From Erythrobacter litoralis (GTDB taxonomy: Bacteria > Pseudomonadota > Alphaproteobacteria > Sphingomonadales > Sphingomonadaceae): a stretch of 52,831 bases of DNA. The DNA lies in NCBI RefSeq assembly GCF_029760855.1, contig NZ_SOSI01000010.1, forward strand, positions 1 through 52,831, written 5' to 3'. Of the stretch, positions 41,493 through 49,967 are shown piece by piece; the stretch's first letter is position 1; each line of letters opens with the position of its first letter. The notes below the pieces were generated by a model, which saw nothing but the letters and a program-made list of their open reading frames with translations, made no database searches and had not been told where the DNA came from. Position numbers and translations under genes: made by a program.

Positions 41493-41762
41493 TTATTCTG
41501 CGGCTTCCGCCATCATGTCGACCGACACGTATTTGCGGCCGAGCTTGCCCGAGTGGAATCGGACGACGCCGTCGGTCAGCGCGAACAGAGTGTGGTCTTT
41601 GCCCATGCCGACATTCACGGCCGGGTAGAACTTGGTGCCGCGCTGGCGCACGATAATGTTGCCGGCGACGACGTTCTCGCTGCCGAACTTCTTCACGCCG
41701 AGACGGCGGCCTGCCGAATCGCGACCGTTACGCGACGAACCGCCTGCTTTTTTATGTGCCAT
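41493..41762 (-). CDS. rpmA: 50S ribosomal protein L27
   Basis: The product is 89 residues and starts directly with [20 protein letters not shown], so there is no Firmicutes-type cleavable N-terminal extension. [23 protein letters not shown] is the core. L27 sits at the peptidyl-transferase centre, and its N-terminus contacts tRNA. It lies 12 bases after rplU, the standard rplU-rpmA pair. Confidence 0.98.
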   Translation of the reverse strand: MAHKKAGGSSRNGRDSAGRRLGVKKFGSENVVAGNIIVRQRGTKFYPAVNVGMGKDHTLFALTDGVVRFHSGKLGRKYVSVDMMAEAAE

Positions 41763-41774
41763 CGTTCGCGCTCC

Positions 41775-42281
41775 TTACTTCTTGTCTTCGGTTTTTTGAT
41801 CTGCCGGATGTTCGCCCGACTTCGAAGCAGCTGCGTCCTTCTTCGGCGCAGCCTTCTTCGCCTTGGGCGCGGCCTTCTCGGCGCTGTCATCCTGCTTGGG
41901 CGCAGCAGCCTTGGCGTCCGCCTTCGGCGCATCGTCGGTCTTGACGGCTGCCTTCGCCGGAACGGCCTTCTTTTCCGCCTTGTCGTCGCCGACGGCGGTG
42001 ATGCGCAGCAGCGTCATCTGCTGACGATGGCCGTTCTTGCGGCGATAATTGTGACGGCGACGCTTCTTGAAAACGACGACCTTCTCGCTTTTCGCCTGCG
42101 CGATGATTTCGGCCGAAACCGTTACCTTGGCGGCGTCTTCCAGACTGTCGCCATTGCCGACGAGCAGAACGTCGCCCAGCGTAATGGTATCGCCCGCCTC
42201 ACCGGCAAGCTTTTCGACTGCGATCTTGTCTCCGGCGGCAACCCGGTATTGTTTGCCGCCCGTGCGCACTACTGCGAACAT
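41775..42281 (-). CDS. rplU: 50S ribosomal protein L21 with Lys/Ala-rich C-terminal extension
   Basis: The product is 168 residues. The first 102 are canonical L21 ([47 protein letters not shown]). The last 65 are a low-complexity Lys/Ala/Asp tail (for example [18 protein letters not shown]), seen in several alphaproteobacteria and likely disordered. The ATG at 42281 starts the conserved domain. L21 binds 23S rRNA and contacts L20. Confidence 0.97.
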   Translation of the reverse strand: MFAVVRTGGKQYRVAAGDKIAVEKLAGEAGDTITLGDVLLVGNGDSLEDAAKVTVSAEIIAQAKSEKVVVFKKRRRHNYRRKNGHRQQMTLLRITAVGDDKAEKKAVPAKAAVKTDDAPKADAKAAAPKQDDSAEKAAPKAKKAAPKKDAAASKSGEHPADQKTEDKK

Positions 42282-42377
42282 GGTGGTTGTCTCTCGTTCA
42301 ATATGCTGTGCCATGTTCTTGCGAAAGCACGGCGCGCCCGTCAACCCGCCGTTTGGCGAGGCCCGGAAAGAAGGGTG

Positions 42378-42406
42378 CCGTTAAGCGAAAGCCCGGCCCA
42401 AGTCAA
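42378..42406 (-). promoter_or_regulatory. sigma70-type promoter of rplU-rpmA
   Basis: Read leftward: TTGACT, a 17-base spacer, TAACGG. The -35 is near-perfect and the spacing ideal, with a weaker -10. It lies about 97 bases before the rplU start, leaving a leader of roughly 90 bases. Confidence 0.5.
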
Positions 42407-42473
42407 CGCTGCCCGCTCTCATTTTTAACGTCGCACGACTGGCGAGCGGCGCCGGCCGTGCTATGGGGCGGCG

Positions 42474-42995
42474 ATGCCGCGGATCGCAAGCCTTGCCCTG
42501 CCCCTTGCCAGCCTGATCGCCGTATCGGCCTGCACCAGTACGCAGGGCGATTATCCCTCACTCGCCGTTCGCGATGTCGAACGGGCGCAGGGATCGTTCG
42601 AGCCGACCGAAAGCAGAAGGCTCGATGTGCCGGCAGTCGCGGTTGATCTCGAAGGCGGGGTCGAAGCACGGCTTACCGCATTGGTCAGCGCAGCGCGAGC
42701 AGCACATGAAACCTTCCTCAGCTTAGTGCCGGAAGCGCGGCGGCGGGTCGGTGCGGCGGGGTCGCGTTCGATCGCGAGCGACGCCTGGGGGGCGGCGCAA
42801 ATTTCGGTGGCGGAAATGGAAGCGGCGCGAAGCCAGGTGGCGATCCCCCTCGGCGATCTCGATGCGATCTATATCAGCCGTGCGGTGCAGGCGGAGGAGG
42901 CTGACGCTATCGTTTCCGCGCGGGAGCAAGTCCTCGGCTGGATCGCGGAAGAAGATGCGGTACTGGAAGAACTTGGCGCACGGTTGGGCAATTAG
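42474..42995 (+). CDS. hypothetical lipoprotein
   Basis: The product is 173 residues. A signal peptide ends LIAVSACTST, a good lipobox with the lipid-bearing Cys at residue 20. The mature part is mainly helical, Ala/Glu-rich and possibly coiled coil (ARLTALVSAARAAHETFLSLV, VQAEEADAIVSAREQVLGWI). I do not recognise a named family. It may be anchored in the outer membrane. It is divergent from rplU and its last four bases overlap the convergent moaE end. Confidence 0.72.
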   Translation: MPRIASLALPLASLIAVSACTSTQGDYPSLAVRDVERAQGSFEPTESRRLDVPAVAVDLEGGVEARLTALVSAARAAHETFLSLVPEARRRVGAAGSRSIASDAWGAAQISVAEMEAARSQVAIPLGDLDAIYISRAVQAEEADAIVSAREQVLGWIAEEDAVLEELGARLGN

Positions 42996-43468
42996 TCCGT
43001 TTTCCAGCGCGCAAGGTCGGCGTGATCCTGCCCACGCGGTTCGATCCAGTGCCAGCCATCGTCGCGCCGTTCGCGCTTCCAGAACCACGCGGCGCTTTTC
43101 AAATGGTCCATCATGCTATCGGTCGCCTCGAAGGCGGCGCGGCGATGCGGCGCGGCGGCCGCCACCAGCACGATCGCCTGCCCCGGCGTCATCACGCCGA
43201 CACGATGCCAGGCGAGCAGGCCGTCGAGCGCGAACCGCTCTGCCGTCTTTTCTGCCAAATCCCGCATGGCCGGCAGCGTGATCGGTTCATAATGGCTGAG
43301 TTCGAGCGCATGCGCTTGCCCGCCGCGCACCTGACCCACGAAGCTTGCAATGCCGCCGCTTTCCTTATGCGCCTTGGCGAACAGGCCGAGCGGATGGCCG
43401 GGCGAGAAGCCTGTCTCCTTTAGCCGTACATCCAGCGGCGTCTCGATCCGGAGCGAGGGTTCAGCCAC
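42992..43468 (-). CDS. moaE: molybdopterin synthase catalytic subunit MoaE
   Basis: The product is 158 residues. GGIASFVGQVRG, LSHYEPITLPAMRDLAEKTAERF, WHRVGVMTPGQAIVLVAAAAPHRRAAF and MDHLKSAAWFWKRE are family blocks; the last carries the catalytic lysines. It transfers sulphur from MoaD thiocarboxylate to precursor Z, making molybdopterin. The start is a GTG (43468 or 43471) overlapping the moaD end by eight or more bases. It is last in a leftward operon. Confidence 0.95.
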   Translation of the reverse strand: MAEPSLRIETPLDVRLKETGFSPGHPLGLFAKAHKESGGIASFVGQVRGGQAHALELSHYEPITLPAMRDLAEKTAERFALDGLLAWHRVGVMTPGQAIVLVAAAAPHRRAAFEATDSMMDHLKSAAWFWKRERRDDGWHWIEPRGQDHADLARWKTD

Positions 43469-43703
43469 CACTGACCGGGGGCAGCAGCGCGACCTCATCT
43501 CCGTCCTGCGCAAAGAGTTGGCGCTTGTCGGCGAGCACCTTCCCGGCGCAGACGACATGGACGCGGTCGTTTTCGAGTTGCGCCGCGAGCGGTTCGCCGA
43601 CCGCGTCGATCAGCGTGTTCCAATCCAGCGGTGCGGGCAGCGAGGTAGGGGCCTCGCCCGCCAGATCGGCAAGCGGCCCGAGATAGACGATAGTGACGGC
43701 CAT
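43461..43703 (-). CDS. moaD: molybdopterin synthase sulfur-carrier subunit MoaD
   Basis: The product is 80 residues with a ubiquitin-like fold ending in the required Gly-Gly (ALLPPVSGG). The C-terminal thiocarboxylate donates sulphur for molybdopterin. It overlaps the upstream 104-residue gene by one base and the following moaE by several bases, so the three are translationally linked. Confidence 0.95.
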   Translation of the reverse strand: MAVTIVYLGPLADLAGEAPTSLPAPLDWNTLIDAVGEPLAAQLENDRVHVVCAGKVLADKRQLFAQDGDEVALLPPVSGG

Positions 43704-44017
43704 CAGGCGGCCTCGTCCGAATGGAGCTTAAGATACTGCCCCGTAATGCCCGGCGCACCGGCCAGAAACCGCTCCGTTTCGTCCAGCATCTTGCCCTCGC
43801 CAGCCACGACGAACGCCCGCTGCGGCACGCCGACCCGCGCCAGCATCGCTGCTGCTGCGCAGCGCCATTCGGAGTGCGTATGATCGGCATGCGGCAGGGC
43901 GATGAGAAGATCGTCGCCGGCGAGAAGTGTCCGCGCCTTTCCGAGCCATTCGGCATGGAACATCCGGCTCGCCTCCAGCGGGGCTTCCGGCAAGTCGGAA
44001 ATCGTCAGCCGCTTCAT
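43703..44017 (-). CDS. small Rossmann-like protein between folB and moaD
   Basis: The product is 104 residues. The last part (LAGAPGITGQYLKLHSDEAA) resembles the C-terminus of short-chain dehydrogenases, where ITGQ is followed by VDGG, but the cofactor-binding N-terminus (TGxxxGxG) and the YxxxK site are absent. LLIALPHADHTHSEW is not a motif I can place. It may be a shortened descendant of a FolM/pteridine-reductase-like SDR, given its place between two pterin genes. It overlaps folB by 4 bases and moaD by 1, so it is clearly expressed with them. Function is unknown. Confidence 0.72.
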   Translation of the reverse strand: MKRLTISDLPEAPLEASRMFHAEWLGKARTLLAGDDLLIALPHADHTHSEWRCAAAAMLARVGVPQRAFVVAGEGKMLDETERFLAGAPGITGQYLKLHSDEAA

Positions 44018-44388
44018 GCGGGCCGCTCGCGGTGGAGGGTAATGCCGATCTTTTCGTCCGCCTCGGCGATGGCGAGCTTTACGATCTTAACCGTGACCGC
44101 CTCCAGCCGCTTGTCCTGCAGGAACAGCGTTTCGCACACATGATCGGCCACCGCCTCGATCAATTTGAAATGCACGCCTTTCGGTAGCGCTTCGGACGCG
44201 GCGAATTTTAAATCCATGTAATTCTTGGAATCGTCCAGCGAGGTATCCGGCTCATACTGATGCAACGGCTTCATCCGCACCGAGATGGTGAAGCGCAGCG
44301 GCTGGGGTTTGCCGGTCTCCTCGGAATAGATGCCGGTGAGGACGTCGTGTTCGAAATCCTCAACCTCGAGCTGCAGCGAATCGGGCAT
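44014..44388 (-). CDS. folB: dihydroneopterin aldolase FolB
   Basis: The product is 124 residues. LEVEDFEHDVLTGIYSEETGKPQPLRFTISV is the FolB start, followed by DLKFAASEAL and FKLIEAVADHVCETLFL with the catalytic-site Glu. A terminal KIVKLAIAEADEKIGITLHR strand follows. It cleaves dihydroneopterin in folate synthesis. An ATG at 44388 is preferred to a TTG two codons upstream. It lies 10 bases after the methyltransferase gene and overlaps the next gene as ATGA. Confidence 0.88.
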   Translation of the reverse strand: MPDSLQLEVEDFEHDVLTGIYSEETGKPQPLRFTISVRMKPLHQYEPDTSLDDSKNYMDLKFAASEALPKGVHFKLIEAVADHVCETLFLQDKRLEAVTVKIVKLAIAEADEKIGITLHRERPA

Positions 44389-44398
44389 GGCCAAGCTT

Positions 44399-45292
44399 CT
44401 AGCGCGGATTGGACCAGCGCGCGAAGATCGCGGTGGGAAGTAGACGATCGTCGGGTCCGTCTTCCCGAACGGCGAGGTCGCCGTGTTCGATCCGGCCCGG
44501 CAATCCTGCGAACACCTCGTCCAGCAATCCGGCCAGCGCGAGGCTGCTCATCCGGACGGCGTAAACGGTGAGGAAGAGGAAGCGGCTGTTCGCGTCCAGC
44601 AGCTGGCGGCAATCGGCGACCAGCGGGGCAAGGCCTTCCTCGATGCGCCATGTCTCGTTCTTGGGCCCGCGCCCGAATTTGGGTGGATCGAGGATAATGC
44701 CGTCGTAGCGATTGCCGCGCCGCACCTCGCGCGCGGCGAATTTCGCCGCATCGTCGACAAGCCAGCGGATCGGGCGATCCTCCATATCGGAAAGCGCGGC
44801 GTTCTCGCGCGCCTGTGCCACCGATTTCTTGCTCGCATCGACATGGGCGACGCTGCCGAAGCGGCTAAGCGCGAGGCTGCCGACGCCGGTATAGCCGAAC
44901 AGATTCATCAAAGTCGGGTCGTCGCAGCCATCGAGCTGCCCGCCCATCCAGCGCCAGACCGGCGCCATGTCGGGAAAGAAGCCGAGGTGGCGGAAGGGTG
45001 TACATTGCGCCATAAAGCGCACGCCGTCGTCCCATTCGAGCGGCCAGCCTTCTTCCGGCACCCGGGGATCGAGTTGCCAGCGGCCGCCACCATCTTCGTC
45101 GCTGCCGGGGACGAATTCCCCATCCGCCTGCCAATCGTCCAGCCGCGGCGACCATAACGCCTGGGCCTCGGGCCGAATGAAGCGATAAGGGCCGTATTGT
45201 TCAAGCTTCCGGCCGCGCCCGCTATCGAGCAGGCGGTAGGCATCCCACCCCTCGCCCACCATCAGCACCGGATTGCGATCGAGTTCCGCCAT
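44399..45292 (-). CDS. class I SAM-dependent (rRNA-type) methyltransferase
   Basis: The product is 297 residues. NLFGYTGVGSLALSRFG is the SAM-binding motif I, HVDASKKSVAQARENA motif II, and DGIILDPPKFGRGPKNE contains the DPPK/R signature of the COG1092/RlmI-like group. It may methylate 23S rRNA, but the N-terminal PUA domain of RlmI is absent. It starts one base into the thrC stop (TGATG) and is followed by folB. Confidence 0.88.
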   Translation of the reverse strand: MAELDRNPVLMVGEGWDAYRLLDSGRGRKLEQYGPYRFIRPEAQALWSPRLDDWQADGEFVPGSDEDGGGRWQLDPRVPEEGWPLEWDDGVRFMAQCTPFRHLGFFPDMAPVWRWMGGQLDGCDDPTLMNLFGYTGVGSLALSRFGSVAHVDASKKSVAQARENAALSDMEDRPIRWLVDDAAKFAAREVRRGNRYDGIILDPPKFGRGPKNETWRIEEGLAPLVADCRQLLDANSRFLFLTVYAVRMSSLALAGLLDEVFAGLPGRIEHGDLAVREDGPDDRLLPTAIFARWSNPR

Positions 45293-46683
45293 CAGGCGGC
45301 GTTGTCCATGATATAGTCGCGCACGGCTTCGTAATTGCCGGGAAGCTCGTCGTAGCGTTCCTCGCGCTGGAAGAGGTCGCCGATCCGGTTCGGCAGGCTC
45401 GGGCGGATGCCGGTCGCCTGCTCCACCGGGTCGCGGAATTTGGCCGGGTGAGCGGTGGCCAGCGTGACCATCGGTACACCTTCGGGCACATCGGTGCAGC
45501 GCGCGGCGTGCAGACCGATGGCGGTATGGGGGTCGATCAGCTCGCCCGAATCCTCCCACGTGCGCCGCATTGCGAGCAGCATGTCGTCGGCGTCGGCGCG
45601 CACACTCATGATCCGTTCGCCCGCCCCGGTGCGCTGTCCATCGGTAAGCTTCATCGCTCGCTTGGCGTCGAATTCGGCCATCTGCTGGGCCATCGCCGAA
45701 CCGTCGCGCCCGCCGACGTCGAACAGCAGCCGCTCGAAATTCGAACTGACCTGGATGTCCATGCTGGGGCTGGCGGTCGGCGTCACTTCGCCAGCGGAAT
45801 AGTCACCGCTGGTCAGGGCGCGGTGCAGGATATCGTTGACGTTGGTCGCGACCACCAGCTTTTCGATCGGCAGACCCATCCGCGCCGCAACATGACCGGC
45901 GAACACATCGCCGAAATTGCCGGTCGGCACGCTGAAGGCGACCCGGCGGTCGGGCGCGCCCAATTGCAGGGCGGCGGCGAAATAATACACCACCTGCGCC
46001 ATGAGCCGCGCCCAGTTGATCGAATTGACCGCGCCGATCCGGTGGCGCGCGATCACGCTTTCGTCGGCGAAGATGCGTTTCACCATGGCCTGCGCATCGT
46101 CGAAGCTGCCCTCGATCGCGATATTATGGACATTCGGCGCAAGCACTGTGGTCATCTGCGTGCGCTGCACGTCGCTCACCCGCCCCTTGGGGTGGAGCAT
46201 GAAAATCTCGACATTGTCACGCCCCGCCACCGCATCGATCGCGGCGCTGCCGGTATCCCCGCTGGTCGCGCCGACGATCGTCAGGCGCCCTCCATCGCGC
46301 GCCAGGAATTCCTCGAACAGCAGGCCAAGCAATTGCAGCGCGACATCCTTGAACGCCAAGGTCGGCCCGTGGAATAGCTCCAGCAGCCAGTCCCGTTGGT
46401 CGAGCTGGACGAGCGGGGTCACCGCCTTGTGTGCGAAGCGGGAATAAGCCTGCTCGCACAATTCGCCGAGGCGCTGCTCGGTCAGGCAATCCCCGACGAA
46501 GGGCTGCATGACACGCTGGGCAAGCTCCGCATATGGGAGGCCGCGCATGGCGGCGATCTCGGAGGCTGTGAAGTGCGGCCAGCGTTCGGGCAGATACAGC
46601 CCGCCATCGCTGGCAAGGCCGGCCAGGGTGACTTCGCTGAAGTTCAGCGCCTTCGCGCTGCCACGGGTGGAGACGTATCGCAT
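45292..46683 (-). CDS. thrC: threonine synthase
   Basis: The product is 463 residues, the long proteobacterial/fungal class. MRYVSTRG is the usual start, FHGPTLAFKDVALQ holds the PLP Lys112, and GATSGDTGSAAIDAVAG is the phosphate-binding loop. It converts O-phosphohomoserine to threonine. It lies between SURF1 and the methyltransferase, an arrangement common in Sphingomonadales. Confidence 0.97.
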   Translation of the reverse strand: MRYVSTRGSAKALNFSEVTLAGLASDGGLYLPERWPHFTASEIAAMRGLPYAELAQRVMQPFVGDCLTEQRLGELCEQAYSRFAHKAVTPLVQLDQRDWLLELFHGPTLAFKDVALQLLGLLFEEFLARDGGRLTIVGATSGDTGSAAIDAVAGRDNVEIFMLHPKGRVSDVQRTQMTTVLAPNVHNIAIEGSFDDAQAMVKRIFADESVIARHRIGAVNSINWARLMAQVVYYFAAALQLGAPDRRVAFSVPTGNFGDVFAGHVAARMGLPIEKLVVATNVNDILHRALTSGDYSAGEVTPTASPSMDIQVSSNFERLLFDVGGRDGSAMAQQMAEFDAKRAMKLTDGQRTGAGERIMSVRADADDMLLAMRRTWEDSGELIDPHTAIGLHAARCTDVPEGVPMVTLATAHPAKFRDPVEQATGIRPSLPNRIGDLFQREERYDELPGNYEAVRDYIMDNAA

Positions 46684-46772
46684 CGGGCTCGGCGGTTAGC
46701 GAGCCGCGCCAGTACGGGCAAGAAAGGAGCGCTTTGAACCACCCAAACCGAGGGGCTTATTTTCGCACCGGC

Positions 46773-47339
46773 CTATCGCCGCCGCAGGGCAAGCCAGTAG
46801 ATCACCACTGCGGTCAGCGCGAACAAGAACCACTGCACCGCATAGGCGAGGTGATTGTTCGGCAGGTCGCGCGGGTCGGGCCGGGCCATCGGTTCGAGAT
46901 CCGCGACGGGCGGCGAGGCGACCAGCCGCACTGCGCCCTCGCCTGCATTGCTGACATATCCGCGCACTTCGCCCCCGCGCCAAGCAATCGGTTCGGGTGA
47001 GCGGGAGAGGCCGAGCGCGACTTCGGACGTGCCGCCGCCTTCAAGATCGCAGGTCACGATCTGCGCCAGTCCCTGCTCGCCATTCGGCCCGGTGCCTGCA
47101 GTCGTCCGACGAGCGGTAATCTCGTCGCATACGATCTCGCTCTTGCGATAAAGCGCTTGCGGTATCTCGTCCGCCGTTCGTGGAAAGGGGATTTTCCCCG
47201 AAAGTTCGACCGCATCGGCGTACCGCGCAATCATCGCTTCCTTCTCGCCTTTGCGTGCGAGTTGCCAGAAGCCGAGGGCGATCATCGTGGCCACGGCGGC
47301 GGCAACTACGACTGTCGGAATGACAGGAAGGCGGCTCAT
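46773..47339 (-). CDS. SURF1-family cytochrome oxidase assembly protein
   Basis: The product is 188 residues, short for SURF1. Two membrane helices flank a periplasmic domain: IPTVVVAAAVATMIALGFWQLARKGEK at the start, and YAVQWFLFALTAVVIYWLALRRR at the end after LPNNHLAYAVQW, the family signature. SURF1 helps insert heme a into subunit I of aa3 oxidase. An intrinsic terminator separates it from ctaE, so it may depend on read-through or its own promoter. ATG 47339 starts MSRLPV. Confidence 0.9.
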   Translation of the reverse strand: MSRLPVIPTVVVAAAVATMIALGFWQLARKGEKEAMIARYADAVELSGKIPFPRTADEIPQALYRKSEIVCDEITARRTTAGTGPNGEQGLAQIVTCDLEGGGTSEVALGLSRSPEPIAWRGGEVRGYVSNAGEGAVRLVASPPVADLEPMARPDPRDLPNNHLAYAVQWFLFALTAVVIYWLALRRR

Positions 47340-47365
47340 CGGCGGGGTCGGTGAAGCAAAGCGAA

Positions 47366-47399
47366 AAAGGGCAGCCGCGGGCGAACCGGGCTGCCCTTT
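47366..47399 (-). terminator. intrinsic terminator between ctaE and SURF1
   Basis: AAAGGGCAGCC (47366-47376) and GGCTGCCCTTT (47389-47399) pair perfectly over 11 bp with a 12-base loop. On the leftward strand the second arm runs into TTTTT. It lies 23 bases after the ctaE stop and should end most transcripts of the oxidase operon. Confidence 0.85.
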
Positions 47400-47421
47400 C
47401 GGCATTCGATTATCGGGCAGG

Positions 47422-48246
47422 TCACCCGTGCATTTCGGCGCCCCAGCCGCCCCAGACATAGACGACGGCGAAAAGGAACAACCATACCACGTCGACAAAG
47501 TGCCAGTACCATGCGGCTGCTTCGAAGCCGAAGTGCTGGCGCGGGGTGAAGTGCCCCTTATACGTACGGGCGAGGCAGACGATCAGGAAAATCGTGCCAA
47601 CCAGCACATGGAAGCCGTGAAAGCCGGTCGCCATGTAGAAGGCCGAGCTATAGGTGTTGGTGCCGAATTCGAACGGCGCGTGCGCATATTCATACGCCTG
47701 GATGACGGTAAATACCGCACCGAGCAGGACAGTGAGCCACAAGCCGCGCTTCAGGCCTTCGCGATCGCCGTGGATCAGCGAATGGTGCGCCCAGGTGACG
47801 GTCGTGCCGGAGCACAGCAGGATCAGCGTGTTGAGGAGCGGCAGCGAGAACGGGTTGATCACCGCCTCGATGGCGGCAGGCGGGAATTCGCCCCCGATCA
47901 CGTCCGACAATTCGCTCGGGAACAAGGCGAAATCGAACCAGCTCCAGAACCAGCCGACGAAAAACATCACTTCCGACGCGATGAACAGGATCATCCCGTA
48001 ACGCATGTGAAGCTGCACGATCGGCGTGTGATCGCCGCGCTGCGCTTCCTTCACGATGTTGCCGAACCAGCTGAAGAAGGTCGCGATTAGGCCGGCGATG
48101 CCGAGGCCGAGAATTAGGTAGCCGCCCGCCATATCGTGCATGAAGAACACGAGACCGGTCGTGAAAACGAGCGCCGAAAACGATCCGACCAGCGGCCAGA
48201 TATCGGGTTCGAGAATGTGATATTCGTGATTGACGTTGCCGGCCAT
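47422..48246 (-). CDS. ctaE: cytochrome c oxidase subunit III
   Basis: The product is 274 residues with seven membrane helices. YHILEPDIWPLVGSFSALV, MRYGMILFIASEVMFFVGWFW, CSGTTVTWAHHSLIHGDR, GFHGFHVLVGTIFL and HFGFEAAAWYWHFVDVVWLFLF are all characteristic. It stabilises proton uptake by subunit I of the aa3 oxidase in the inner membrane. It is preceded by ctaG with a 64-base gap. Confidence 0.98.
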   Translation of the reverse strand: MAGNVNHEYHILEPDIWPLVGSFSALVFTTGLVFFMHDMAGGYLILGLGIAGLIATFFSWFGNIVKEAQRGDHTPIVQLHMRYGMILFIASEVMFFVGWFWSWFDFALFPSELSDVIGGEFPPAAIEAVINPFSLPLLNTLILLCSGTTVTWAHHSLIHGDREGLKRGLWLTVLLGAVFTVIQAYEYAHAPFEFGTNTYSSAFYMATGFHGFHVLVGTIFLIVCLARTYKGHFTPRQHFGFEAAAWYWHFVDVVWLFLFAVVYVWGGWGAEMHG

Positions 48247-48310
48247 CTAACTCGCGTCCTGTAACTTGCTGCCGTTGCCCTTATCGCCCCGAACCGCGCG
48301 GGTCCAGACC

Positions 48311-48883
48311 CTACTGCGCCGGATCCAGCGCCTTATGGAAGGTATAGGACAAGGTGATCTGCTCGACGCCTTCCATGTCCGGATCCTCCAGCGCCCTGGG
48401 ATCGACAAAATATAGCACGGGCATGCGTACTTCCTGCCCGGGCTCCAGCTTCTGTTCGGTGAAACAGAAACACTGGATCTTGTTGAAATACGCGCCTGCC
48501 TGCTCGGGCTCGACATTGAACGTCGCCGTGCCGGTGATCGGCTGATCCGAATTGTTCTTCGCGATGTAGATCGCCATGTCGCGCTGGCCGATGGTCACGG
48601 TATCGGTCACGTGTTCCGGTTTGAACGCCCAGGGAAGATCGGGCGCAACCGTACCGTCGAATCGGATGGAGATTGTCTTCGCACCGGCCGACTTGCCCAG
48701 TCGCTCGGCAATCGCGGCATCGCTTTCCGTCGCCCGCTGTGTCGTCCCGGCGAAGCCGGTAACCTGGCAGAACATGCGGTAAAGCGGCACGGCGGCGAAG
48801 CCGACGCCGAGCATCGCCGCTGCCGCAAAAAAGGCGAGGATTGCGGTACGGTGTTTGCCGTCGCTGAGCGAAAGCGTACTCAT
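48311..48883 (-). CDS. ctaG: cytochrome c oxidase assembly protein CtaG/Cox11
   Basis: The product is 190 residues. One N-terminal membrane helix with VPLYRMFCQVTGFAGTTQ, a periplasmic immunoglobulin-like copper domain, and IQCFCFTEQKLEPGQEVRMPVLYFVDP containing the copper-binding CFCF pair. It delivers Cu to the CuB site of subunit I. It begins three bases after the 40-residue membrane protein gene. Confidence 0.97.
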   Translation of the reverse strand: MSTLSLSDGKHRTAILAFFAAAAMLGVGFAAVPLYRMFCQVTGFAGTTQRATESDAAIAERLGKSAGAKTISIRFDGTVAPDLPWAFKPEHVTDTVTIGQRDMAIYIAKNNSDQPITGTATFNVEPEQAGAYFNKIQCFCFTEQKLEPGQEVRMPVLYFVDPRALEDPDMEGVEQITLSYTFHKALDPAQ

Positions 48884-48886
48884 GGA

Positions 48887-49009
48887 TCAGCCCATCCGCA
48901 CGATCGTGATAGCGTAGAACAGGACGACCAGGAACAACAGAATTGCGCCGACCACGAGGTTGCGACTCTTCTGGCGGCGCTTGAACTCGGTTTCTTCTTC
49001 GGGGGTCAT
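48887..49009 (-). CDS. 40-residue single-helix membrane protein of the cta operon
   Basis: This small gene encodes 40 residues: a charged N-terminus ([16 protein letters not shown]) and one membrane helix ([20 protein letters not shown]). Its ATG overlaps the ctaB stop (ATGA) and its stop is three bases before ctaG, so it is firmly embedded in the operon. Small proteins at this position occur in other alphaproteobacterial oxidase operons and are probably assembly factors or accessory subunits. Function is inferred from position only. Confidence 0.82.
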   Translation of the reverse strand: MTPEEETEFKRRQKSRNLVVGAILLFLVVLFYAITIVRMG

Positions 49010-49923
49010 GCGAAAACTCCGTTATGGGCCAGCACCCGGTCCACCACCAACGCACCGAACAAGGCGAAGAGGTAGACTATGCTGAAGCCGAACAGGCGCT
49101 TTTCCGGAGCCATCCGGTCTCCCTCCACCGCCTCGCGAAAGGCCACCGGGATGGATAGGGCAAGGAAGGCCAACGAAAGCGCTACGGCCGTTATCCCGTA
49201 TATAGGGCCCGTACCCCCGATCATCCAGGGGGCGGCGGCAATCGGTACCAGGAGGACGCAATAGGCGAGGATTTGTCGCCGGGTCGATTTGGCGCCGCGG
49301 ACCACCGGCATCATCGGAATGCCGACCTTGGCGTAATCGCTCTGCACAAACAGGGCGAGCGCCCAGAAATGCGGCGGGGTCCAGAAGAAGATGATCGCAA
49401 AGAGCAGGATCGGCATCGCCGTCACGTCACCCGTCACGGCTAGCCATCCGATCATGGGCGGGAAGGCGCCCGCGCCGCCGCCGATCACGATATTCTGCGG
49501 CGTGCGGGGTTTGAGCCAGATGGTGTAAATGACCGCGTAATAGACGATCGAAAGCGCTAGTATCGCCGCGGCCAGCCAATTCACCGCCAGCCCCATCGTC
49601 ATCACGGAAAAACCGGCGAGCAGGAACCCGAAATTGCGCGCGTCTTCGCGCAACATCCTGCCCATCGGCAGGGGCCGCGCGGACGTCCGCTTCATTCCGG
49701 CATCGAGATCGGCTTCCCACCACTGGTTGAGAGCCGCGGCGCCGCCCGCCCCAAGCGCGATGCAAAGAATTGCGGTGAAACCGATCACAGGGTTGATGCT
49801 GCCGGGCGCCGCCAACAAGCCGCAAAGGCCGGTGAAGATTACGAGCGTCATTACACGCGGTTTGGTCAGCGCGTAGAAATCGCGCCAGTCCGCGGGGAGC
49901 TGGGTGGGGACGACCTGTGTCAT
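49006..49923 (-). CDS. ctaB: protoheme IX farnesyltransferase (heme O synthase)
   Basis: The product is 305 residues with nine predicted helices of the UbiA superfamily. [41 protein letters not shown] (NxxxDxxxD) and [11 protein letters not shown] are diagnostic. It adds farnesyl to heme b, the first step towards heme a for the oxidase. ATG 49923 starts MTQVVPTQ; a longer upstream reading adds unrelated sequence. It overlaps the next small gene by 4 bases. Confidence 0.97.
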   Translation of the reverse strand: MTQVVPTQLPADWRDFYALTKPRVMTLVIFTGLCGLLAAPGSINPVIGFTAILCIALGAGGAAALNQWWEADLDAGMKRTSARPLPMGRMLREDARNFGFLLAGFSVMTMGLAVNWLAAAILALSIVYYAVIYTIWLKPRTPQNIVIGGGAGAFPPMIGWLAVTGDVTAMPILLFAIIFFWTPPHFWALALFVQSDYAKVGIPMMPVVRGAKSTRRQILAYCVLLVPIAAAPWMIGGTGPIYGITAVALSLAFLALSIPVAFREAVEGDRMAPEKRLFGFSIVYLFALFGALVVDRVLAHNGVFA

Positions 49924-49967
49924 GGGATCGCACCGCCTATACCCGGCTATTGCGCCGGAATAAAGCG

